Below are positions 1 to 5,928 of a DNA stretch of 11,232 nucleotides, in pieces; position 1 is the first letter of the stretch, and each line of letters begins with the position of its first letter. A program made the translations under genes and the position numbers. The notes below the pieces were generated by a model. The model was given only the letters and a program-made list of their open reading frames with translations, was not told where the DNA came from and did no database searches. The DNA comes from CAZGYE01 sp964530165 (lineage in GTDB: Bacteria > Planctomycetota > Planctomycetia > Planctomycetales > Planctomycetaceae): NCBI GenBank assembly GCA_964530165.1, contig CAZGYE010000193.1, forward strand, positions 1-11,232, written 5' to 3'.

Positions 1-70
1 AGGTCTGGGCGGGGTTCACAACTCCACCACGAGAGGCACCCCATTTCCCTCTCCGACGCTCTTCCGATCT
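1..70. other. Sequencing adapter remnant (Illumina P5/TruSeq), not genomic
   Basis: Positions 55-70 read GACGCTCTTCCGATCT, the exact 3' end of the Illumina TruSeq universal/P5 adapter. Comparing 31-70 without gaps to the last 40 bases of that adapter gives 31 identities by my count, including TTTCCCT at 44-50. Errors increase leftwards, and 1-30 is no longer clearly alignable, as expected for a low-quality or mis-assembled read end. The genomic sequence therefore most likely begins at 71. No gene, promoter or ribosome binding site should be called here. The adapter sequence is from memory of a standard reagent; the match is directly visible. Confidence 0.93.
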
Positions 71-88
71 GGAGCCGATTGACGACCT

Positions 89-748
89 ATGGCCATTGGA
101 CCGATTCTTGAATTTGCCGGCTACGCGATTTATACGGCGATGGCGCTGGCGGCGTTGTACGGCGTGTTTTGTGTCATTCTGTTGGTTCGCCGCATTGCGC
201 AGAAACGCTTTTTCAGCGAAGCGGCTGCGACTCAGTTCCTGGATGACGTCCGCGACCAGTTGAAGCAGAAAAACTTCGACGCCGTAGCCGAAGTCTGCGA
301 TTCGCCGCCGTACTGGAGCAAGGCGGTGCCGCAGTTGATTCTCGTTGCACTGGCCAATCGGGATCTGCCGGTGACGAAACTGCGGCGGACCGTGGCCGAG
401 AGGTTTGAACGCGACGTGCTGGCCGACTTGGAATACCGGACGTCTTGGGTGGCCACCATCGTGAAGAGCGCTCCCATGCTGGGGCTGTTGGGAACGGTGG
501 TCGGCATGATCACCGCGTTTGGCACGATTGCGGGCGCGGAAGCAACCGGCGTCGATCCGAAAGATCTAGCCAACGACATCAGTTTCGCCCTGTTCACGAC
601 GGCGATCGGTTTGTCGATCGCCATTCCGCTGGTGCTGGCCGGCAACATGATTCACGTCCGCATCGGCAAGCTGCAGGACTCGGTCCAGCAGCACATCGGC
701 ACGTTCATTAACGACCTGGAAATTGCAATCGCGGACGACCGGAGGTAA
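89..748 (+). CDS. exbB: MotA/TolQ/ExbB-family proton channel protein
   Basis: The 219-aa product has the three-helix layout of ExbB/TolQ: TM1 at about residues 12-34, a cytoplasmic domain at about 35-118, TM2 at about 120-150 with the family's Leu-Gly-Thr-Val-Val-Gly-Met motif, and TM3 at about 165-188 (FALFTTAIGLSIAIPLVLAG). In this family a pentamer of ExbB surrounds ExbD and uses proton flow across the inner membrane to drive an envelope partner. An exbD starts 6 bases downstream, which supports the call. The ATG at 89 gives a plausible short N-terminus before TM1. A GGAG at 71-74 is rather far (14 bases) to act as a Shine-Dalgarno, and anything further upstream is adapter, so the promoter and any upstream gene are unknown. 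TolQ or a generic MotA/TolQ/ExbB name is equally defensible; no TolA, TolB, Pal or TonB gene is recognisable nearby. Confidence 0.93.
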   Translation: MAIGPILEFAGYAIYTAMALAALYGVFCVILLVRRIAQKRFFSEAAATQFLDDVRDQLKQKNFDAVAEVCDSPPYWSKAVPQLILVALANRDLPVTKLRRTVAERFERDVLADLEYRTSWVATIVKSAPMLGLLGTVVGMITAFGTIAGAEATGVDPKDLANDISFALFTTAIGLSIAIPLVLAGNMIHVRIGKLQDSVQQHIGTFINDLEIAIADDRR

Positions 749-750
749 GG
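741..750 (+). promoter_or_regulatory. Strong ribosome binding site for the first exbD
   Basis: GGAGG at 741-745 overlaps the end of exbB (stop TAA at 746-748) and lies 9 bases before the GTG at 755. It supports the GTG start and suggests that the two genes are translated in a coupled way. Most other starts in this cluster lack a comparable site. Confidence 0.75.
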
Positions 751-754
751 GATC

Positions 755-1192
755 GTGGCGCGGCGGAAACCACTGACGGACGACGACGCGTGGGGCCTAG
801 TCTCGCGCGGGGAGTCCGAAACCGATCTCGACATCACGCCCATGATCGACGTCACCTTCCTATTGCTCATCTTTTTTATGGTCACCTCAACAATGCAGGC
901 GAAACGTGAACTCGACGTGCCGCCGGCCAAGCACGGTGTCGGCGTGGAAACCAACTCGGCCACCATCATCGAGGTGAAACGCGGCGAGCCGCCGATCATC
1001 GAGATCGACGGACGCGAGTCAACTCTCGACGACGTGCGCAAGAAGGTCGAAGAAGGAATCGCGCAAGACATGACACAAGTGATTATCAAGGCTGATCGCG
1101 AGGTGCCGCACGGTTTCGTCCAGGAAGTGACGAAGGTGGTGGTCGAATTTGAGGGAATCACTTTTTCCATCGCCGTGAAGGACAAACAGTGA
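755..1192 (+). CDS. exbD: ExbD/TolR-family biopolymer transport protein
   Basis: The 145-aa product has the standard ExbD/TolR design: a short cytoplasmic N-terminus, one membrane helix at about residues 31-48, and a periplasmic domain of about 95 residues. The signature DITPMIDVTFLLLIFFMV carries the membrane-embedded acidic residue at Asp32, equivalent to the essential Asp25 of E. coli ExbD that takes part in proton transfer. ExbD sits inside the ExbB pentamer and binds peptidoglycan or the energised partner through its periplasmic domain. The GTG start at 755 is chosen because it has a GGAGG site 9 bases upstream and leaves the expected N-terminal length of about 30 residues before the helix. 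Length is normal for the family. A second, different ExbD follows, so the two may form a mixed dimer (inference). Confidence 0.93.
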   Translation: MARRKPLTDDDAWGLVSRGESETDLDITPMIDVTFLLLIFFMVTSTMQAKRELDVPPAKHGVGVETNSATIIEVKRGEPPIIEIDGRESTLDDVRKKVEEGIAQDMTQVIIKADREVPHGFVQEVTKVVVEFEGITFSIAVKDKQ

Positions 1193-1206
1193 ATTCTTAT
1201 CACAGC

Positions 1207-1300
1207 GATCAGCGATCGGCTGTCAGGAGTCAGCTCGCCGCTGGTCAGGATGCCGGAGTTTCTGAGCTGCGAGCTGACCGCTGATTGTTGAAAGCTGATC
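1207..1300. repeat. Long imperfect hairpin filling the exbD-exbD2 gap
   Basis: Positions 1207-1242 and 1265-1300 are inverted copies that pair in one register without gaps: of 36 position pairs I count 27 Watson-Crick, 3 G-T and 6 mismatches. The core GTCAGCTCGC (1229-1238) matches GCGAGCTGAC (1269-1278) perfectly, and GATCAGC (1207-1213) matches GCTGATC (1294-1300). The 22-base loop lies at 1243-1264. The element occupies almost the whole 113-base gap and ends 6 bases before the ATG of the next gene. It contains repeated TCAGC units on the left and GCTGA units on the right. It could be a dispersed palindromic repeat, an RNA processing or stability element within the transcript, or a translation control element; no T-tract follows, so it is not a typical terminator. 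Confidence 0.8.
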
Positions 1301-1305
1301 CATCG

Positions 1306-2043
1306 ATGGCGATTCGTTTCCGTTGTAAGAATTGTAAGCAGCTATTGAGCATCGCCACCCGAAAGGCGGGCCAGGTGGTTCGGTGCCCGGCATGCCAGGC
1401 TGCGATCAACGTCCCCCGGTTGGAAGACATTGCTCCAAAATCGGAGGAGGCGAAGACTCCGCAGGCGAAAGTACCGCCGAAGACCGAGACGCCTGCGCCG
1501 CCGAGCCCAGAAGCGGAGCCGCAGTCTGCGGTTCCGGAACCGCCGCCGGCTTCCGCTTCCGTCGAAACCGCTCCGGCGCCCGAGGTCCCGGCCCCGGTGG
1601 ACGACGACGAGGGATTTGTTTTGCGCAGCCCCGAGACCGACTTCGAGGACATGGACCTGACCCCGATGGTCGACGTCACGTTTCTGCTGCTCATTTTCTT
1701 CATGATTACCGCGTCGTTCAGTCTGCAGAAGACCATCCAGGTCCCGCCCCCCGATCCGGACGAAAAAGGGGCCGCCCAGGCGATGACGATGCAGGAACTG
1801 GAAAAGGACGCCATCATTGTGGAAATCGACGAGAAGAACGTGATCATCGTTGACGACGAGCCGTTAAGTGATCCCGACGACCTGGTTGACAAACTGCGAG
1901 ATAAGATGCGCAGCGAGCAAAAAACAGAGCTGGTCCTCGAAGCCGACGATCGGACGCTGCACGGATACGTGGTGATGGTGGTTGACGCGGCCAACGAGGT
2001 CCAAATGCAGAGGATCCGGCTGGTAACCCGGTCCGAAAACTGA
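1306..2043 (+). CDS. ExbD-family protein with N-terminal zinc-ribbon and Pro-rich linker
   Basis: The 245-aa product has three parts. Residues 1-37 form a putative zinc-ribbon with Cys7-x2-Cys10 and Cys27-x2-Cys30. Residues about 40-100 are a low-complexity linker rich in Pro, Glu and Ala. From about 112 an ExbD/TolR unit follows, with LTPMVDVTFLLLIFFMI and the membrane Asp at residue 123. The helix spans about 122-139 and the periplasmic domain continues to the end. The zinc-ribbon and linker are thus in the cytoplasm, where ordinary ExbD has only about 25 residues, so this ExbD could contact a cytoplasmic partner (inference). A TTG at 1285 is an alternative start, but ATG 1306 places the conserved-looking MAIRFRCKNC at the N-terminus and leaves the upstream hairpin non-coding. 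No Shine-Dalgarno is visible. ExbD family confidence is high; zinc binding is inferred from cysteine spacing. Confidence 0.9.
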   Translation: MAIRFRCKNCKQLLSIATRKAGQVVRCPACQAAINVPRLEDIAPKSEEAKTPQAKVPPKTETPAPPSPEAEPQSAVPEPPPASASVETAPAPEVPAPVDDDEGFVLRSPETDFEDMDLTPMVDVTFLLLIFFMITASFSLQKTIQVPPPDPDEKGAAQAMTMQELEKDAIIVEIDEKNVIIVDDEPLSDPDDLVDKLRDKMRSEQKTELVLEADDRTLHGYVVMVVDAANEVQMQRIRLVTRSEN

Positions 2044-2087
2044 ACCGAGTCATCTTTCTATGAATTGTGATCGCGTGGCGGGTGACC

Positions 2088-2138
2088 ATTTAGCCGCCCC
2101 GCTTGCGGGGCGCGGCGGGCAAGCCCGCCGGCTCAATG
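2088..2138. repeat. Compound palindrome: two GC-rich hairpins inside an outer stem
   Basis: The 169-base gap between the second exbD (stop at 2043) and the FHA gene (2213) contains two adjacent perfect hairpins. CGCCCCG-CTTG-CGGGGCG is at 2095-2112, and CGGCGGGC-AA-GCCCGCCG is at 2113-2130. Flanking bases pair as an outer stem, with 2087-2094 against 2131-2138 interrupted by one mismatch, so the whole can fold as a branched cloverleaf-like structure. No run of T follows, so this is a poor classical terminator, though it could still block transcription or protect an RNA end. It looks like a dispersed REP-type element. The rest of the gap shows no convincing promoter. Confidence 0.75.
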
Positions 2139-2212
2139 ACCTTCGAACCACACAAAGAATCCTGAAATCGACCACTCAACCGGCCGTTTCCCACGTTTGA
2201 GATTGGTAGTCG

Positions 2213-5200
2213 ATGGCAAAGCTCGAGATTCGATATCTTTCCGGCGACGTCGAGACGCACGAGCTCTCCAAGAGGGAGCCGTTGTCGATCGGCAATCACG
2301 CGTCCAACGACGTCTGCATCCGCGACGATGACGTGGCGGTGATGCACTGCCGGATCAGCTGGGCAAAGAAGGGTTACGAGGTCACCGCCGCGAACCTCGA
2401 CGGCGTCGAGCTGAACGGCACTCTGGTTCGTCAAGCGCCGTTGCGTCCGGGCGACGTGCTGCGCATCGGCAGCGTCGATGTTGCCCTGTGCTATGACGAA
2501 AATGAGGACGATTCCGACAGCACCCCAGCGACAGCGGGAAAGTCCGGCAAGAGCGAGAACGGGGGAGAGAGACCCTCTTCCGAAGTGGACCTGAAGCCAA
2601 TTACCGAAGATGCGATCTTTACCGAACCACAACCGGGTGGACTGGCTGAAGCGGTCGCCGACGAAAAGAGCCCGCGGAAACGCGCGAAGTCCAAGAAGTC
2701 CAAGAAGAAAAAAACCGAACCCAAGGGGAGTCTTCTCGAGAGCTTGGACGCGGATTTCCAAGAGGAAGGCGGCTTCGACGAAGACGCGGCAAGATTGCCG
2801 GACGATATTTTCGAAGACGACGCGGACGATGCGCAGGACCTGGAGGAAGTCGCCGCTGGACCCATGATCCGCCGCAGCACGTCCTTTGCCAAGGATGAAG
2901 CCGGCGACGATTTTCCCGAGACAACCCCCGGAGAACAAGAGAAGCAACCCAAAGAGAAGGGCGAATCGCTCATCAGCAAGGTGCGGGCCCGCGTCACTTC
3001 CAAGGCCGTGCGTCCCGGCGAACAGGACATCCTGCAGTCTCCCATCGTGCTGACCCTTGGCGGCGGAACGGCGGTGCTGGCGCTTGTCGGCCTCACGTTC
3101 TGGTTCATGATCAGCCGCGAGGCTGCAAACCGCCTCTACGATGCAGCCGTCGGGGAATTGAACCAGGGCAAGTACCATCAGGCCATCCAGCACTTCGACG
3201 AGTTTCTCCAAGAGCACGCGCAGCACAAACTCGCCGGGCCGGCGCGGATCGGACGGGGAAAGGCGAGAATCGAGCGGGAGATTTCCGGCGGAACGCCCCA
3301 CTGGAAGGCCGGCTTGAGCAAGATGGACGAGTTCATCCGGCAGAATCGCGATCTGGCCAGCTTCTCGGAGCATCACGACAAGCTGCGCGAATACGCCGAA
3401 ACAATTGCCAAGGGGGCCGCCCGAGCCGCCGAGGAGAGAAAAGACGAAAGCCTGTTGAAGACTTCCATTGATGCAGGCAAGTACCTCGACCGGTTCAGTC
3501 CCAAAGACGCGCCGCCGGTGGAGCTGCAGAAGCAAATCCAGGCGGCGCGCGACAAGGCCGAAGCCGCCATCCGAAAGAAAAAGACTTTCGATCGGGAAAC
3601 AAAATCCATCGAGCGGGCGATCGAGGTCAAGAAGCCCATGGAGGCCCTAGCGGCTCGGCAGCGGTTGCTCGACAACTATCCCGACTTTCGCAAAGACAAG
3701 AAGCTAAGGACGCTGCTCGAAGAGACGCTCGAGACCGAAAAGGCACTCGTTACGGGCGAGGAACGGAACCGCGACGCAGAGACTGACGAACGTCAGAAGC
3801 TTATTGCCAAACCGTTGTCGTTGACGCAGCATACGCGGTCGCGGACCGACGAGGTCTCAGCGGGGCGAACCGTATTCGCCGTCGGGAAGGACTGCTGCTA
3901 CGGGATCGACACGGTGACCGGTGACCCTCAGTGGCGGCGCGTGATCGGACTCGACACGCCCTTCTTTCCCTTCGGCGTGCAGACCTCGGTGCCGGCAGTG
4001 TTGGTGTTCGACACCAATCACAAAGAGCTCGTCCTGCTCGACCGGCGCACCGGCAAGCTGATCTGGCGACAGCCGATCGGGGAGAACCTCAGCGGCCCGC
4101 CACTGGTCCACGAGGGGCAAATCTATCTGCCCACCTTGGCAAAGCATCTTTGCAAAATTGACGTCGACACGGGGCGGATGACGACACGGTTGACTTTTTC
4201 GCAGAACGTGCTGGCTCCGCCGGCGCTGATCTCCTATTCCGAAGGGAACGGCTTGCTGCTGGCCGGCGACGCCGCCCTGTTGTATACGCTCATCCTGCGG
4301 CCTCTGGCGTGCGCGGCAGTCTCTAATTTCGGGCACAAAGCAGGTTCCATCTCTTCGCCGCTGGTGAAGATGGGCCGGCTGGTGCTGATGGCCGAGAACA
4401 CCGGTCTGAACAAGTGTTGGTTGCGTGCGCTGGCGGTCGACGAGCAGACCAAACGCGTCTCGCAAGTCGCCCAAAAGGATGTCGGCGGACAGGTGCGGGA
4501 TACGCCCGTGCTTCGCGGCAAGACATTGTTCGTCCCCTACGGGCAGGAACAAATCGCAGCGTTTACGGTCTCCGACAACGGCGACCAGCGGCCCCTGACG
4601 CTCATCGCCAAACATCCATTGCAAAACTCCGTGCCCGGTCCGATGTTTCTCTCGGTGGGACCTGACGGACAATTGTGGATGGCCAGCAGCGCCCTACGCA
4701 AGTTGTTGCTCAAGACAAAAAGCATCAAGCTGGACCCGGCCGAGGCCGCTGTGGGACTCAGTTCGCAGCCGTTGCAGTCGATCGGCCAGTGGCTGTACAT
4801 CGGACGCCAGATGCCCTACAGCCGGGCCGTTTTCTTCACACAGACTGACCGCGAACGGATGACTAGCCATTGGAGAACCGTCGTCGGGTCCCGTGTGCTC
4901 TCCACGACCGTCTCACAACAAGGCGTGGCTGTCTGTGTGACCGAGGCGGGAAGCATCTTCCGCATCAGCGGCGAGCAAATCAAGCAGGGCGGCTTCGTGC
5001 ACGAAACCGCCGCGTCGCTCAAACTGCCCGAGAAACTCCGCGACCCACTGCATGCAACCCTTTTGGGTGACGGCCGCATCGCCGTCAATTGCGGAGCCCC
5101 GGAACCTCGTTTGTGGATCGTCAATCAAGCCGGTCAAATCTCTCAGCAGATCAAACTCGACGCGCCGCTGCAGGCCGACCCGGTTGTGTTGGGGACCGGA

Positions 5201-5926
5201 ATCGTTCTGCCGTTGCCGGGCAAATTGAGATTTGTCCCTCGAGGTTCCAGCGCCGTGCGCGTGGAAGACTTCGTAGCCCCAGTCACCAAGGAGCGCAAGA
5301 CCAAGTGGGTCCAACTCGCCGCGCTGGATCAGAACCAATTGATCGTCGTCGACAGCCGAGGCAAACTCGCGCGGATCCAGAACCGTCAACAGCATCTCGC
5401 CCAGGCGTCGAAGCTTCAACTCGACAACCCGATCGACGTCAAGTTCTGCGTCCACGACGGAAGAATCATGCTCGCCGACGCGAAAGCGCGCCTGCTGATC
5501 CTCGACGCTTCCAGCATGGATACACTTGCGGAAACACAGCTCGACGCCCCGGCGTCGAATTCCTTGTGGCTCGCCGGCGATCGGCTTTTCGTCGAAACGG
5601 GACGCGAGCATCTGAATTGCTTCGCGGTCAAACCGGAACTGAAGCATCTCTGGTCGGTTCCGCTGGAAGGCTTCCCTCTGGCTGGAAAACCGTTGACCTC
5701 AGGGAAACTGCTGGTTGTCGCCCGACAAAACGGCGACGTCTGGGCGCTCGATCCCGCTGCGGGAAAAGTGAGGCCCCTCGTGAGCATCGGCCAGCCGCTC
5801 AGCTTCGGGCCGATCGCAGTGGGCAGCTTTCTGGTCGTCTCATCGATCGACGGCAGCTTGTACCGAGTCGAAGCTGCGATGCAGGCTGACGTGCAAGCAG
5901 CAGAGCAAGCGGGAGAAAAACGGTAG
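2213..5926 (+). CDS. FHA domain-TM-helical/TPR-like-PQQ-like beta-propeller envelope protein
   Basis: The 1237-aa product is a multi-domain single-pass membrane protein. Residues about 4-95 resemble an FHA domain: LSIGNHASNDVCI near 24-36, His45 in MHCRI, and NGTLV...LRPGDVLRIG near 68-86. Residues 105-275 are charged and low in complexity, with a Lys-rich stretch near 152-170. One membrane helix lies at about 278-301. Residues about 303-540 are helical, starting with a TPR-like segment (YDAAVGELNQGKYHQAIQHF). From about 550 to the end, PQQ/WD-like blades are seen, with D-x-x-TG-x-x-x-W cores at Asp566, Asp610 and Asp650 and a late one at Asp1180. The FHA domain should be cytoplasmic and the propeller periplasmic. 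The canonical phosphothreonine-contacting Arg and Ser positions appear as Asn28 and Ala42, so phosphopeptide binding is doubtful. No N-terminal signal peptide and no dehydrogenase catalytic features were seen; the propeller is probably a scaffold or binding platform. The next gene starts 2 bases after the stop. Confidence 0.88.
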   Translation: MAKLEIRYLSGDVETHELSKREPLSIGNHASNDVCIRDDDVAVMHCRISWAKKGYEVTAANLDGVELNGTLVRQAPLRPGDVLRIGSVDVALCYDENEDDSDSTPATAGKSGKSENGGERPSSEVDLKPITEDAIFTEPQPGGLAEAVADEKSPRKRAKSKKSKKKKTEPKGSLLESLDADFQEEGGFDEDAARLPDDIFEDDADDAQDLEEVAAGPMIRRSTSFAKDEAGDDFPETTPGEQEKQPKEKGESLISKVRARVTSKAVRPGEQDILQSPIVLTLGGGTAVLALVGLTFWFMISREAANRLYDAAVGELNQGKYHQAIQHFDEFLQEHAQHKLAGPARIGRGKARIEREISGGTPHWKAGLSKMDEFIRQNRDLASFSEHHDKLREYAETIAKGAARAAEERKDESLLKTSIDAGKYLDRFSPKDAPPVELQKQIQAARDKAEAAIRKKKTFDRETKSIERAIEVKKPMEALAARQRLLDNYPDFRKDKKLRTLLEETLETEKALVTGEERNRDAETDERQKLIAKPLSLTQHTRSRTDEVSAGRTVFAVGKDCCYGIDTVTGDPQWRRVIGLDTPFFPFGVQTSVPAVLVFDTNHKELVLLDRRTGKLIWRQPIGENLSGPPLVHEGQIYLPTLAKHLCKIDVDTGRMTTRLTFSQNVLAPPALISYSEGNGLLLAGDAALLYTLILRPLACAAVSNFGHKAGSISSPLVKMGRLVLMAENTGLNKCWLRALAVDEQTKRVSQVAQKDVGGQVRDTPVLRGKTLFVPYGQEQIAAFTVSDNGDQRPLTLIAKHPLQNSVPGPMFLSVGPDGQLWMASSALRKLLLKTKSIKLDPAEAAVGLSSQPLQSIGQWLYIGRQMPYSRAVFFTQTDRERMTSHWRTVVGSRVLSTTVSQQGVAVCVTEAGSIFRISGEQIKQGGFVHETAASLKLPEKLRDPLHATLLGDGRIAVNCGAPEPRLWIVNQAGQISQQIKLDAPLQADPVVLGTGIVLPLPGKLRFVPRGSSAVRVEDFVAPVTKERKTKWVQLAALDQNQLIVVDSRGKLARIQNRQQHLAQASKLQLDNPIDVKFCVHDGRIMLADAKARLLILDASSMDTLAETQLDAPASNSLWLAGDRLFVETGREHLNCFAVKPELKHLWSVPLEGFPLAGKPLTSGKLLVVARQNGDVWALDPAAGKVRPLVSIGQPLSFGPIAVGSFLVVSSIDGSLYRVEAAMQADVQAAEQAGEKR

Positions 5927-5928
5927 TC

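Noticed and set aside
1285..1305. TTG start for the second exbD
   Set aside because: It would add seven residues encoded by the arm of the hairpin; ATG 1306 begins the typical MAIRFRCKNC zinc-ribbon.
2090..3535. 481-aa reading frame on the minus strand
   Set aside because: It lies opposite the FHA/linker part of the 1237-aa gene and has no recognisable domain; long antisense frames are expected in GC-rich coding DNA. The plus-strand product has clear domain structure.
3857..4672. 271-aa reading frame on the minus strand
   Set aside because: It is a His/Arg/Gln-rich shadow of the propeller region, with no start signal and no family resemblance.
3871..5890. PQQ-dependent alcohol dehydrogenase
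   Set aside because: Only PQQ-like blade motifs are present. There is no catalytic Asp/Glu region, disulfide or signal peptide of those enzymes, and the domain is C-terminal to an FHA-TM architecture.
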